DNA of 64,000 nucleotides from Euborellia annulipes (GCA_023213315.1 JAKCPI010015603.1:120673-184672), one strand, 5' to 3'. Positions 34,437-47,287 are shown, counted from the first letter of the stretch. Numbers and translations: made by a program. Notes: generated by a model not told the origin, from the letters alone.

Positions 34437-35573
34437 AATTTTTTATCAGGATATAAATTTATCTTTCGATATATTAAATATGGAAATAAATTATATTATA
34501 TATTTATAAGGATTAGTGAATGACGAAATTTAGTGCGAAAAGAAATTTAATAAATAGAATTATTTTATTTATTATTTATCCTCTTTTCGGATGCCTCTTC
34601 TTCAGGACAATAAAATATTAGGTGTTGGGTACAGAGGGATTTAGACGATCTCTCCTTCCGGTTTTTTAATTAATGGCTAGTTATTGATATATAGACTTGT
34701 TAAAAAACATTTTTTTTTTTAGAAAATCAAAAAAACCACAACATTTTAATTATATTTAATTTAAAAAAATTCGAAGTCGATATCTTCTTTAATAAAAATA
34801 ACATTGTGTGGTTATATGAAACCGCGATGGAAGTGAAACTTTTTTTCGGTTCGTAGGCGTTTAACTGAAAATTTTCAGAAAATTATTCAATTAATGGTAT
34901 TAAAATCGCGTTTTTAATCTTAATTTAATAATTGGAAAATCAGAATGATAATGAGAAATCAATAGACGCATGCTAAAAACTGAGAACAATATTTATTTAG
35001 TATTTGAATCATTTTAAATTATTTTAAAAATTATATTTTATCAATTTTAAAATTGAATAATTAAATCTCACAATTATTTTTTTATAATTCGTCATATATA
35101 TTAAATTTTCAACTTTCCTATTTTTGTCGTCACGGCTTGTGACGTCATAACTTGTAGCGTCACGGCCTTTGACGTCACGGCTTGTAACGCGACATGCTGA
35201 TAGAGGAACGAAAAAATTTGAGGCGATCAAATAAAAGTTCCACTTTAAAATGATTGAGTTATTCATTCCGAAAATTAAGGCTTTCTGGACTCCCTCCTTT
35301 AACAAATTTAAAAAAAGCTTTAAAAAAATATAATAACGGCCGTGTGGAAGGGGGTGGGAGATTGAATGAATCCGCGTCTGTACTTAACACCTTATATTTT
35401 ATTGTCCTGAAGAAGAAGCGTCCGAAAAGAAGATAGTTAATAAATAAAATAATTTCTTCTGCCGCATTCTTCGTTATCACATTTCTGTCAGTCTGAAATT
35501 TTTAAAAATAATAATAATAATTTATTTCCATATTTAATATGTCAAAAAATAAATTTATATTCTGGTAAAAAAA
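34437..35573. mobile_element. Penelope-like foldback, about 1.1 kb
   Basis: The arms (about 34437-34660 and 35370-35573) are inverted: AGGATATAAATTTAT...TATGGAAATAAATTA against TAATTTATTTCCATA...ATAAATTTATATTCTGG. The inner parts carry GTCCTGAAGAAGA...CCGAAAAG, on the minus strand left (about 34593-34620) and the plus strand right (35404-35432). The base at the expected cleavage site does not fit UH, so the ribozyme is decayed. No reverse transcriptase was found in the centre. Confidence 0.65.
35128..35187. repeat. 15-bp tandem repeat with two TGACGTCA sites
   Basis: Four 15-bp units of the form CGTCACGGCTTGTGA start at 35128, 35143, 35158 and 35173. Unit junctions create perfect palindromes TGACGTCA at 35140-35147 and 35170-35177, 30 bp apart, the consensus for CREB/ATF factors. 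On the minus strand the units read as a 5-residue repeat in an open frame (35024-35305), which is probably incidental. Confidence 0.85.
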
Positions 35574-36257
35574 AAATTATGAATATACAAGTTTACCTAT
35601 TCAACTTGATAGACAACATTTGACTAGAAACGGGTATTTTTGTTCAAAACCGGATATTGATTTTTCCTTTGCATAGTGAATTTTTTATTGGATGTATAAA
35701 AAAAAGTAAAAAAAAATGGAGAGAGAATGATTTTTCGCTATCTTGTTGAACGCTTCTGATATCAGCCTTAACGACCCCAGGCGAGTACTTCTCGGTGGTG
35801 ATGGGTGCCCTTTACTTGGGTTACTCTTTGCATTGCACGAGCGATCATAAATAAAGATCCAACACAAAAAATTCTTCTATATTCTTTGCGCATTGTGTTG
35901 AGATAACGAAGCGAGTGCAGTGGTGCGTTTGTCCGTGAGGAGAGAAAATACCTTAATACTTAACTTTTGACCAGTGGAATGGCTATAATTTTGATCCCTT
36001 CCTTCTTCAGATCGTAAAAAAAAATCTGCTATAAAAACGTTCCTTCACTTAAAACTGACAGATTGATATGGGTTTTAATTTTTCTTTTTATTATCATTAA
36101 CTTCATTGACCTGTCATTTTATTATTTACTTTTGTTTCTTGATTAATGATTAATAACAAACTTTAATCGGCTTCAGTTCAAGTCAACTAACAAACTTATT
36201 AGACAGATAGCAAATCATCGATTTAGTAAACAAGAACGCACTTAACCTTTGAACAAA
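35574..36257. other. No gene assigned
   Basis: The section 35735-35930 is of ordinary complexity. A 60-codon minus-strand frame (35685-35867) shows no motif. An ncRNA cannot be excluded. Confidence 0.3.
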
Positions 36258-37090
36258 TCTGGTATGGCTTACTATTACCTTCGTTAATCGAAAATTGTGT
36301 ACTGTGCTGTCACACCAAATTTTTTGTGTCGAGATATATTTAGTTTAGCACCTTAGTGCTGGTTGGAACTAATCCAAACTTGACCCCTTGCGTTCAAAAT
36401 TTCCATAGGCTCTGTGAATTTCAACTGTATTTGAAATGTTGACTGCTTGAAGTAATATGGTTATTTTTCAAAATTTTAATTTCATATTAGGATATTTTAT
36501 ACACAATAGAGAATCCTAAATATATACAAAATTTCATAAGAATTGGAATGCAATATTCTTTTTAAATGTAAAAAAAGTTCTCCTTTTGAATCGAAATTAA
36601 CATGCAAATCCACATAGGGATTTAAGATTGGCTCTATGGGAGGAAGAGCCGGAACATAAATTTAAAAAATCTGAAATACATCAATAAAGTGTATTTCAAA
36701 CAATTTTCACGAAAAATTTTACTGATATTCTTTTTAAAAAGCTTCTAAAAAAATTAGTTGATTTATAAATTTTAATCAAAATCAATTTTGAGAAAATCGA
36801 AAAAAACCGAAAAAGTACCCCAGTAAAGTACTAGAACTTTTTGGCCGATTTTGTTCAAAAGCTTATTTTAACTGTACGAGAGGGTAGGTAACTTAAATAT
36901 AAAATTTCAACTTCATGTCTTGTACCATACAAACAGACAGACAGACCAATTTCTGGGACCAACTTTTTTGGTCTCAGGAGGCCTCAAAATGTTGAATATC
37001 CATCAAAATTTCGACATCAAATTTTGACAAGATCGCAATACATTATTACTATCTGGTATATATTACATATAGCTATAGGTAAGAGAAAGG
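36258..37090 (+). repeat. Family A copy (forward), nearly complete
   Basis: From the terminal hairpin (TACCTTCGTTAATCGAAAAT ... CTGTCACACCA) through AGCACCTTAGTG, TTTCCATAGGCTCTGTG, AAAGTACTAGAACTTTTTGG, ACAGACAGACAGACC to ATAGGTAAGAGAAAG. Confidence 0.85.
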
Positions 37091-37374
37091 ACAACAACCT
37101 CAATAATTAAACAGCGAAGCAGATTACAACAACCCTGATTACAACCCCCCGTGACCAGAGAAGAAATCATTGATTTTCCTTTGATGATTTTCAGACATCA
37201 ATGGTCGAGTTTAAAAGATACATTTTACTTTTTTACGACAAGTTGTGTTTTAAAAAATCAACTTTTTTGATCATACCTCAGCTCCCAATTGAGATATAAT
37301 GTAATTATTTGATTCTAATCTCATTAAGATTCGTTCATTAATTCGGACTCCGGATTTCATATTATATATTTTTT

Positions 37375-37407
<33 letters not shown>

Positions 37408-38586
37408 AGCGCTTTATATATAAAGATGAGATAGATATCAGTATATCCATTAAGTTTTATTGAATTTATTTTTAAATAATGTTGATTTGATATTGTTAGA
37501 CAGAGCATAGCCATGTTAAGTGAATTATTTCAATTTTTTTCATATTCATTTGTTTGGTTTGTTTTTAATTAGTAAATGAATAAACGATTTGTACTATTTT
37601 ATATGATACAATCCCTAAAATGTATTCTAAGGAAATTATCGATGTTTTGTCATTTGTTTAATTTAAAAATGCAAATGGAAAAAAAAATGCAATTCTAATA
37701 TCATTGAATAAATAAAATCGAGGAAATAAATATAGACTACACCCCTGTCTATTCCTTTGCTTTAATTACAATTCATTACAAAAATAAGATTAAATAAAAA
37801 AAATAACTTGATTAAAAAAATAAAACAAATTACCAAGTTTTCAATTTTTAAGTTACTCTTTTTTTTTAACTGTTTATCAATATTATTTTTATCTTCAATA
37901 ATCCAGAATTTAAGAGAATTTAATGGCTTATTTTATTGCGTTTTCAAAATTAAATTCCTTTATACACAGTTGATATTGTTTCATTATTTTTCATAGTGAT
38001 TTATGGGCGATTTAGAAAATTTTATAATTTTGAATACAAATTTTCTCTGAATTTAATATCTTTATTTATTGACAAAAAGTTATCTCGTCGAAAGTAAACT
38101 TAGTAGTATATTTATAAAACAAAAAAAAAAATTTCTAGAGACCTCGTTTCAATATTTCGTCACGGTCAAAGAATTTTGTGGATTGACAGGGTGTGACTGG
38201 GGGAAGTCTTGGGGTAAATCGGGGTTAATGTGCTCGATAGGGGATGATAAGAGACTCTTTAATAATTTTATTACTTTAAAATCAATATAGATGCGACTGG
38301 GGGACCCTTCTCAAGCGAGGTGATTTTTGAGAGTAATTTTATTTATATCACTTGTAAAAATCAAACTATCGAGACCACGATAATGGGGGATGAACTTTTT
38401 TTCAAGATCATCTCACACCTTGTGAGCTCCACGAGTGGACTGACCCATTATTTAAGGGAATCTCTACCAGTAGAGTTTGACTAAAACAGATATTCTTCGA
38501 ATTTTGATGCGTCTAATTTACAAATTTTGTACTTCTCTTCACAACAAAAAAGATTCGACATTTTTATTTCAAATTACAAAGATATA
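37091..38586. other. AT-rich, no gene seen
   Basis: (TA)n at 37379-37408. The section 38150-38480 has G-rich words (GACTGGGGGAAG, GACTGGGGGACC) but no supported gene. Confidence 0.4.
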
Positions 38587-38899
38587 CAGTAGAGTCCCGG
38601 TAATCCGAACCTCGCTAATCCGAACTTCCGGTTAATCCGAACTCTTTTTGGGTACGATTTTTTTTTTTAAGAGGAATATAAATGAAAATTAGACATTAAA
38701 GGAACTTTATTTTATTATTATTATGATATATTTATTTAGAGTTTAATATCACCGACAAGTTTCACGGTTTACAACGTTATAAATACGACTTTATTATCAA
38801 AATTAACTAATTCAAGCTTACAATTCCGGTTAATCCGAACTTCCCGATAATCCGAACGACCCTCGGTCCCAATTAGTTCGGATTAACGGGACTCTACTG
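38587..38899. mobile_element. Pogo/Tigger-type MITE
   Basis: TA at 38585-38586 and 38900-38901. The ends CAGTAGAGTCCCG and CGGGACTCTACTG are inverted. The word TAATCCGAAC occurs five times near the ends, as in pogo-type terminal regions. 313 bp, no ORF. Confidence 0.88.
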
Positions 38900-38901
38900 T
38901 A

Positions 38902-40144
38902 CTTGTGAATTGTGTGTCATTAGCTTTTGTACCTAAGTGAAAAGAGAAAGATAAGAGAAGTACTGTTCTTTCCAGTCAATTAGTCTCTCTTTACAGAACT
39001 CCGATGTGTCAAATTCTACAAATGTTCAAAAAAATAGAGTAAAATTTCATTGGGTTTTATTTTCAGCCAGGAAAATTTAAGTGTGAAATCTATTCATCGA
39101 ATTTTAATCCAAACAAATTCATATACTTTAAATGAACAAAGTTTGAGACCTTGGTAAGTGAAGTTCTTTCTAGCGGAAACACTGAATATCGAGGAAGTCA
39201 CTCCACTGGTCCCTAAACCTCTCTTTTGCATTCATATTGCCAATTTTGAATGTCTCTAAAGTTTCTAGAACTCATTATAATGAATATTATGATGGACATA
39301 TAATCTCAGATCAATGATTAAATCCATACTATAGTTTCCAAGATAAATTTACCACAGACTGTTTAATTGTATTGATTTAATCCTATTTAACCAAAAGTTA
39401 TTCAGCCAAATACCGGAAGTTTAATTTTATAAATTTCAGACTTAAGTAAGATCTTAACAAAACTAAACATATTTTCACATACAAATTATTTCGTCTTTTT
39501 AATTATTATACTGTATATGAAGGGGAAATTTTAAATAAATACATTCTAATAAAATACATTTTTGTTAATTTCCATATCGTTTTAGAAATTAGAATTTTTA
39601 AATTTTTATTCTTCTAATTAATTCACCTTTTTCTTAATTTATTTAAAAACTACCAATTCAATGGAATATTTTTAAAACACATTTTTAACCGCAACAAGGC
39701 TAAATAAACGGAGATCCGATAAGAAATGCAAATAATAATAATAAGCAGTATGAGTAAAATAATCTGGGTACGCTGGTCTGTTTGAGCCTTAGTGTTCGCC
39801 TATGTGTAAATACTACTACTACTAATTCTGAATATAAAAATGAAAGAGGAAAAATATACGTATTTATGTATGTTTACCTAGTAGTATATTCTATACATAT
39901 TCAGGATTTTTAATTAAGCTCACATTTGCGAAGTAACGTAGAAATATATGAATCTCTTATGCCCAGTGGCACCAAGAGTTCTTGGGCAAAGCCGCCTTAG
40001 TGATAAGCTCGACTTGAGATTTCAAAGCGTTGCATCAATTAATTGTCAAGTGATATACTCAAGGAGAACTTGAGAAAAAACAATATACGCTATGCGGTAG
40101 TGCATAGCAAAATCAGACATTTTCACAGCCAAAGAACGAAAATA
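38902..40144. other. No gene seen
   Basis: Mostly unique AT-rich sequence. (TAC)n of four to five units near 39812. Confidence 0.4.
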
Positions 40145-40300
40145 GGATCTTCTTCTTCTGTCCTCGCCTTTTTCCCGCGATGCGGGGTCGGCGGACCTCA
40201 CTATTTCCCTCCCACCCTATCAAGCGTTTTTGCGACCGGAAGAAATAGGACAGGCCGGCCCGTCGTACGGTCTGACGCCTGTTGAAAAGAGGAAGGAAGA
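40145..40300 (-). repeat. Dispersed repeat with GAA-rich end, copy 2
   Basis: Second copy of the repeat at 4570-4735, in the same orientation; matching blocks CCCGCGATGCGGGGTCGG, GACCTCACT and GTTTTTGCGACCGG. Similarity may extend no further than about 40310. Confidence 0.6.
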
Positions 40301-40735
40301 GACAGACATACAAATAACTGAAGGACTGTCTGTTCCAGCTCGGGCAGCTCGTGGTCGCCATCCACGTACCCACAAGATGTGGGCCCCTGAGCAAAATATG
40401 GAAACTTGAGATGTAAGCACAAATTGAAGATTTAGCTGGTACAACGCTTTAAGTTCTACTTTGATGTAAGACGAGCTTAAGACTTAAGATGTGTTGGTGC
40501 AACCGGTCATTAAATGTTTTGTCAAATTAATTATTATCCACTTTCTTGATCATGTGAACAGAAATCTACTCTTTTCCTTGCATTTCTTTTGACATTTTTT
40601 TATGATTCTTTGGCCAGCTTTCCAATTCCCATTCATTTTCAAATAAAATCTTACGGCGATAGTGTTGTAGGTATGTAATTATGACAGAGGTAATCTCAGA
40701 AAGTAGAGTTAATCTGGACGCTTACATTCTGCAAA

Positions 40736-41142
40736 TTAATTGCATATATTAGTATATCGATATTCGACTAAATCCCCACTTGATTCAAGTAAAGAGGTTA
40801 AAACCAGTGAAGTTAGTCGGAGTTCTCTCTCTCTCTCTCTCCAGTTTGTCCAAGTGGAAGTGTGCAAATGTTGGAACAACTTGGCAAAGAGGAGATACCT
40901 TTCTTTCGGCAAAACCGGAGAACCAAAGGATCCCCCCCCCCTCCTCCCACATTCATCATTCACCCAATAAGGCATCGGCATTGGCTGCCTGGCGTAGGCT
41001 ACGTCCACATTACACGTCAGCTTTATTGTACCCGACAAGCCAGTTAAACTCCCCCAACCGAATATTATTGATTTTGCTTTTGGCTTGGCTCCAGTTTAAC
41101 AGTTACAAGAGGGTCGGTCTAGTTATGTTTCGCATACTTTAA
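40736..41142. other. GC-richer stretch with overlapping frames, coding status unclear
   Basis: Less AT-biased than its surroundings. After a (CT)n tract (40822-40840) that could serve as a polypyrimidine tract there is CCAG and then open frames in two plus-strand phases and one minus-strand phase. None shows a domain. Either an exon or a promoter-like island is possible. Confidence 0.25.
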
Positions 41143-41884
41143 TCCACCCATACCTCTAATCTTAAATAAACTCTTTCCCCCCTATTTCCCTCTCTCTTAC
41201 TTCTTATTTAAATTTAACATGAGTAAGTGTAAAGAAAACCATTCAAAAAAAAAAAAAAAAAAAAAAAAATTAAACGAATATCTGTCCAAATCTATGAAGG
41301 ATGGGAAATATTTTTCTCTCATAAAATAATAAATATAATTTACGTATCCGCCTATCAATCATTCAATCAAATCATTATTCCGAAGTTAAAAGAACCGATT
41401 CGAAATTTTCATGAAATTCACTATAATAATATTAATAAATATTTATCCTTATAATTTAAATTTTTTTATGTGAAGAAATTTTGCTTTTGAAATATTAAAT
41501 TGTGTAGATATCACACATCTATTATTTTCTAATGATTATATTTAAACAAATCTGCATATTCTTACATGAAAATTTTATGATTTTTCAAGATTTTTTTTTA
41601 ACATTTAGAGATAAAATAACGTTTTCATGTTAAAAAGAAAATACAATGTAATGGCCTAATAATGTATTAGTGTGCTCTAATTTACTATTAATTATAAAAT
41701 TCGAGATTCAAGTTTTTCTGATTCATGTTTCTTAATTAAGAATTAAACCTCTGGAATTGAAATTGGATAAAAATTAATTATTATACCAATAGAGTGTATT
41801 AAAATTTGAAATCAATCGATAGAAAAAAGAATTTTTTGAAGTGAAAAATTGATCCAAAGTAATTCAGAAAAATTTTATTGGTTG
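41143..41884. other. AT-rich, no gene seen
   Basis: Contains an A run of about 26 (41246-41270). Confidence 0.45.
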
Positions 41885-41955
41885 AATCGGGAAACGAACC
41901 CCAGATCTCTTGCACAAGAGGTGAATGTTGTACCACTTTGCTACGTAATAAGGCT
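41885..41955 (-). pseudogene. tRNA-like sequence
   Basis: On the minus strand TGGTACAACAT fits the A box and GGTTCGTTTCC the B box, each with about one mismatch, with CTCTT/AAGAG between them as an anticodon-arm-like hairpin. The T arm has four of five pairs. The acceptor strands do not pair and the anticodon loop is too small. Probably a tRNA pseudogene or SINE head. Confidence 0.5.
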
Positions 41956-41959
41956 GGGG

Positions 41960-42270
41960 GGGTCGAATTCATAAACTAGTTTATTTATTTATTTATTTAA
42001 AAAAATGTTGGCATTAGCCCACCAGCCATTTTTGCCACCAAAGTTTTAAGTAAAAAAAATATGAATCAAATTTAAGTAGCTTAAAAAATAAGTAAGTGAT
42101 CGAGATGGTAAAGGCGTTCATATATGAAGGGAAGAAACCAAGAGCTCGAGTTCAAACCTCTCGAGGGCCCATTTTTTGGTATATGAAATTTTCATATACC
42201 CGAATGTAAAATTCATAAATATAATACTTTCTATACTTATTTATGAATATCCCTTTTTAACAGTCTACGG
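41960..42270 (+). repeat. Family B-related repeat containing a tRNA-derived SINE head
   Basis: The block GGCATTAGCCCACCAGCC...GCCACC matches 9668-9692, and ATTTAAGTAGCTTAAAAA matches 9408-9426. The right part ATTTATGAATATCCC...AACAGT matches a family B end. At 42103-42165 GATGGTAAAGGCG (A box) and GAGTTCAAACCTC (B box) are followed by a T run and GGTATATGAA, so a tRNA-derived unit is embedded. Confidence 0.55.
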
Positions 42271-43189
42271 ACCGACCTGAAAACCTTTAGTTTTATTTTA
42301 TTTTCTGCCCTCTTACAAAAGTATTTAGGTAAAAATGAAGCAATTAAACTTTAGAAGAAATAGATTTTTTTTTTCTCTCCTCTGGTCAACTACTAACACA
42401 TTAGCTTTTTAATAGAGCTTTTTTAAGTTGCTGTGACCCCATAAAACAATAAAATAAACACAGATAATATCTCTTTCCTTGGGTGAGGGTAGGAATATTC
42501 AATTGCCCTTGCGTCTACTTATATTCACTTAGCTATACTAAATAAAATTTTCGCATTATCGAAAAACGGCTTAAATTTAATTAAATTTTATAATATTTTT
42601 CTAAACAATTTTATCAGTCTTATGAGCAAACAGAAGGCGAGTATTAGTGTGCGTGTTTTATTAAACAGAGGGTTGACTCAATTTTTTATTTTCATAGAGA
42701 ACGCTTTTTTATTCTCTTTCATTTTTTTTTTTTTTTTTTTTTTAATTTTTTTAACATTCAGGCTCTCATCAGCATCTACATAAAGAAGTACTTAAGATAT
42801 ATTTTATCATCTTGATTTTATTTTCCACAGTCAATTTTTTAGCCTTTGAATTATGAAATTAATTAAAATTTAACTTTTTTTTTTTTTAATTGCAAAAATA
42901 ATTTTCTTTGATTTTATGAGATCAGCTAACTAAACTCTATATAATATATTTTAATAAACTTTAAATACAAGGGATGTTGCTTTCTTATTGATAAGAGATA
43001 AAGTAAAGGGCAAGTAGGCGTGACCTCTAAAATTGTATCTCATAATTTAGGTAATAAAAATAAATTCTTTTTAAAAGTAAAGGAAAAATTGTTCATGATA
43101 AACATCCTGAGACCACAGTCTGATTAAAGTTGGCACAAATAATCTTTCAGATCTAAATCAACAAGCATCTTATTACTGTTAGATCTTAT
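42271..43189. other. AT-rich, no gene seen
   Basis: Long T runs at 42723 and 42876; nothing else. Confidence 0.45.
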
Positions 43190-43632
43190 TTTTCTCTTAA
43201 CTATATATATAGAGAGAGAAAGTATTGGATTCAGGTAAAAAATTCAAAGTCCAGAATTTGATGGAAATATACGTTTTGAGGTCCCGTGAGTTCAAAAAGT
43301 ATACAAAATTGTCTGCGAACAAAATATCTCAAGAACGAAAAGAGCTAAGAGATTAAAATTTTATATTTAAATTAGGTAACCCTCTGGCACGTGACTCAAA
43401 GCTTTGGAACATAATCGGCCAAATAGTACTAATACTTTACTGACGTACTTTTTCAGTTTTTTTCGATTTCATTAAAATTCGCTTTAACGATTTTGATTAA
43501 AATTCATAAATCAATTATTTTTTATGTGTTCTTTAAAATGTATATTCTCATTTTGCCCTCGAAAATGTTTGAAGCACACTTTTGTAATTCATAGGAAAGA
43601 ATAGATTGGTTGCCATGTAACAATATGTTTAT
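43190..43632 (-). repeat. Family A copy (reverse), truncated
   Basis: AGAGAGAAAGTATTGGATTC, TACGTTTTGAGGTCCC, TACTGACGTACTTTTTCAG, GTATATTCTCATTTTGCCC, then stops at GGTTGCCATG where a MITE fragment begins. Confidence 0.8.
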
Positions 43633-43636
43633 GAAT

Positions 43637-43661
43637 TGGGACTTAATATTGACCCTCACTG
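43637..43661. mobile_element. CAGTGAGGG MITE, right-end fragment
   Basis: Only GGGACTTAATATTG plus ACCCTCACTG followed by TA; the rest is lost. It ends the family A copy. Confidence 0.65.
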
Positions 43662-43663
43662 TA

Positions 43664-45126
43664 CATGCTTGTTTTATCAAGCTAATCATAAAACTTGTCC
43701 AAATCTTTCAGACTGGCTATTTACTCTTTCAAATTTATTTAAAAATAAATACAAATAATTATTACATTTTTAAATTAAAAAAAAAAAAATTAAATTTAAA
43801 AAATAGAAATATTCTTAAAAATAGAAATTTCTTTTCCATTTTTACTTTTTTTACTTTTTCTGGATTAAAAAAAATAATTAATTAAGACAATTTTTATTAA
43901 ATTATAAAATAAAAAAAAAAATGTTTTAATAAAATTTCCAATAAATTTATTTCATTTAAAAAAACCGCGCCGAAATTTTTTAAAAATATCCACATCTTTT
44001 GAGATCACTCACTCTTAATCTCTTCAATTTTTTTTTCTGACATCCTTGTCAAAAAAATCTTCGTCAATTTTCTTTTCCAATTGTACTTTTTTGACTTCGA
44101 TTAGTAATTATTGGAAAATCGACTTATTCGACTTAATTATTCAAGTTATTCTATTAATGATAACGGGAATAATAAATAAATGATTTTGAGAATGGTTTAA
44201 TCATATATATTCTAAAACAAAAAACAAATTTAAATTCTCTAGAAAATATTTTTTTTGAGAGAAATAAGGTGCAAAGAATATAGGAGAGAAAATACAGTAG
44301 GTTCTCTTTGACAAAGGGATTGGCGCAGAATCGTTTAGAAAAGGGAAAGGGACTGATCCATAATATCCAGTCTAAGTCCGGAGTCAAAGGAACAGAGACA
44401 GAGGCATTATATACGTATATATAAGCTTTGTTTATTTGAGAATCCCGGAAAATAGAGTATTGAACAAGACGTGTATTTTCTAAATATTTTTCTAGGTTTT
44501 TTTTTCCTTATACATATTTGAAATTTCTATTGATATTAAGTTCTCTTTCTCTCAAAATATGCCTTATAATATATGCAGTTTTTATTTGATAATTAACTTT
44601 TTTATATGCATAGATATAATAAAATACTTGGTTAATAATCACTATTGATTAAATGTCACAAAATATTCCCCCCCCTTCTCTTTTAACATCAATAGGTGAC
44701 CCATAAATCATTATTAGCCCTTTTTGACAGCCGAATATTTAAATTTCCCCCTCTGTTTTTGACCCCTCATCTAACGAATAAACGAGTTTTTACCGGAAGC
44801 GCTTGAGCCGTTTCCGGCATCGGTTACTCAATCAGTTTATACCGATTAAATAAATTCGTCAACACGATACAAATCAATTTTTTTTTTTGAAAAAATATTA
44901 ATTTACATTTGTAATCTTTTATATTTATTTACTTTAAAAAGAATAGGAAATCACATGATGAGTGAAAAAAAAAATTGTAAAATTTTTAGTAAATATGTTA
45001 AGGGGGTAAATAGATATCATTAGCTTTTTATTTTTCGAAAAGTCAAAGTAGTTACATTTTTTTAAGAGTTTCAAGGCATTAAAAGCCGAAACTGTTACGA
45101 TTTCAATCGCCAATAAATCTGAAAAT
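43664..45126. other. AT-rich, no gene seen
   Basis: A/T homopolymers dominate to about 44130; a 77-codon minus frame (44154-44387) has no motif. Confidence 0.4.
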
Positions 45127-45230
45127 TATTATGAAAATTTTTAATTATAGACCACGTTTTCTATTAATTATTTTAGAATTATTAAAAATATAAATTATTC
45201 TTCAGTCGTTTTCAAGTAGGGGAAAGTCGG
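45127..45230. mobile_element. Penelope-like family D fragment
   Basis: AATTATAGACCACG and TTCTTCAGTCGTTTTCAAGT match the left arm of 9110-9215 with an internal deletion. Confidence 0.6.
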
Positions 45231-45489
45231 ATAAAACCGGGACCCTAATGGTTTGTTTTTTATTTATTCACTATGGGAATGAAACAGTCAAAATTTGTAT
45301 TAAACTGATAAATTGATCCCTTCTGAAGATAAAAGCAACAAAATCAGTAGTGTCCGACCTGGACAGACAAAACGGGAACTGGAAAGGATAATAAAAACAC
45401 ATTAATACATTTCACTAAAACTATTTATTTAACAAAAAGGCCTTATCTTTATATATATACATGCTGTATTTTTTTTTTTTTTTGCAAAA

Positions 45490-45740
45490 TTGAACTTTAT
45501 TCATCAACAAAGTCACTTGAAAGGTGACACCTTTCATAGCGATAGAATCATTCTAACTTTCTCAGGCTTCAAAAAAGGATAGGCCTATAACCTCATCGTC
45601 GGAAGCAAATCTCTTTCCCTAGAGCATCTTTTTAAAATCTGCGAACAGGTAGAAGCGAAATGGGGCCAGATCTGGTGAATACGAGGGGTGTGGAATTCAT
45701 TCGCTTCATAAATCGTTCGTTTTCATCGACTTGTGAATCG
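45490..45740 (-). pseudogene. Second mariner transposase relic, C-terminal part
   Basis: On the minus strand the frame reads HPSYSPDLAP, FKKML, a stop, then GKRFASDDEVI and, after further damage, SSDFVDE followed by a stop. This is the last third of a mariner transposase, of a different lineage from the copy at 10742-11393. In the catalytic SD[FY] position the residues are FR, so the third Asp is lost. In-frame stops and deletions show an old, dead copy. No terminal repeats were identified. Confidence 0.85.
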
Positions 45741-46709
45741 GTGCATGGGACTTAATGATCTAAAGTTGGGAAGTTGAAACATGTCATATAGCGACTAAGG
45801 ATAGAAGTCCTTGTAGTAGTATATAAATAAACAATATACTTTAAGGAATTTAGTTCTTGATTATTGTTTTTGATGTTAAAACCAATTTAGTAACGTCCGT
45901 TGTCTAGAACTTGTTTGTTATATGCTATATAAACAAAGAATTAATTAAATGAACAACTTTAATTTGAAAATTTACACATACAAACATTCAGGTGGCATTA
46001 AACAAAAAGTTGAGAATCAATAATTTTTTGTTTTTTTTGTTTTATTTATTCTTAATTAATATTTTTCAATTCGTTTATTTAATATTTTATCGAAGATTTT
46101 TTTTTTTTTTGAGAATTTTGTTTGATTGATTGTTCATTTTAGTAAATAAAAAAAAAAGAAAATTTCGGAAAACTAATGAATAAATAAATAATGAATTTTC
46201 TTAAATAATTAAATGAAATGTGTTCTGAAGATTTACATCGAGTCTCACTAAATGCTTAATGATTGTCGAGCAGCATACAATCACAATATGATGGCAAGAT
46301 GATTGCCAATTAGCAAATGCACTGACTGACACTTGCATTAGAGTTCCTCTTCCCCCATCCTGCAACTGAGACATCGTAATATTTTGTGCAGACGTCTAGA
46401 CATACGTATTTCTAGCTGATGAGCTCTAAATAATTGCTGCTCATTTGGTTCGAGTAATTAAAGTCAAATTAAATATTTCTTCAGTTTTATAATCATTTAA
46501 TTAAGACATCGTTGTTCCTGTGCTAAATCTTGGATTAGAATCCAATCATTCTTTATGAAAATTACAGAATAGTTTCAAATTAAAATCTGTTATATATGAA
46601 TTTTTTGTTGTGTAAAGGTCATTCAAGAATTAGATAAAAAGTCTAGAAAATTTAATTTTTTTTTTTTAATTTATTCATTTTTTTAAATTTATGATTAAGG
46701 TGTGGCAGG
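45741..46709. other. No gene seen
   Basis: The section 46240-46460 is of ordinary complexity without a supported frame. Confidence 0.35.
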
Positions 46710-47000
46710 AGCGAATGTGTTACTCATGTTTTTCCCGATAAGAGGGCGTTGTGGGTCATAAAAAGTAAGCCCAAAAAATCATATATTTCGAAAATATGCC
46801 AAGAGATGTCAGAATGGTAGCTAATAATATTTAATGCATTTGGTTGATTTTCATTGATCTTTTAACAATAAATACTTTATAAATGATATTATATATTATG
46901 AATCATTTATAAAAGCATAGAAATATATAAATATAGGCTGAGAGAGGATCGGCTGTTAAAATAGCCTGCCATCTATTGCAAGAATGTAGAACTATTTGAC
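46710..47000 (-). repeat. Family E, copy 2
   Basis: Inverse of 31535-31820: GTTTTTCCCGATAAGA at the left, TAGCCTGCCATCTATTGCAA at the right. Confidence 0.6.
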
Positions 47001-47287
47001 ATTTGATTTTTAAATAAATCATCTAAGCTTATTTTAAAAATTTCTTAATTAATATGTGATTAATAATAACAATAAATTCATTTTTAAATTTAAAAAAAAT
47101 TAAAGATTATTGGGACAGATGGTTTGCTGTATTAGCTTGATAACAAAAATTAATTTTCATAATTTTTTAATAAGTCGTTAAAAAAATTATAACTTTCTGT
47201 TCCAATAATCACTTAAGAATTTAATTCATTAAAAAAAAAACGCATTTAAAAATTCTTTATAATAGTCTTGTTTTTTTTTTTTAAGTA

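Noticed and set aside
35024..35305. 93-codon minus frame with a 5-residue repeat
   Set aside because: The repeat is explained by the 15-bp DNA array; the rest has no protein character.
35735..35930. 5S rRNA or snRNA gene
   Set aside because: Compared with remembered 5S 3' sequence the resemblance (GAGTACTT...GATGGGTG) does not extend; no pol III boxes in order.
40736..41142. Several overlapping open frames of 60-120 codons on both strands
   Set aside because: Mutually exclusive frames, no domain, no start context; a GC-richer stretch alone gives long frames. Kept only as a low-confidence region.
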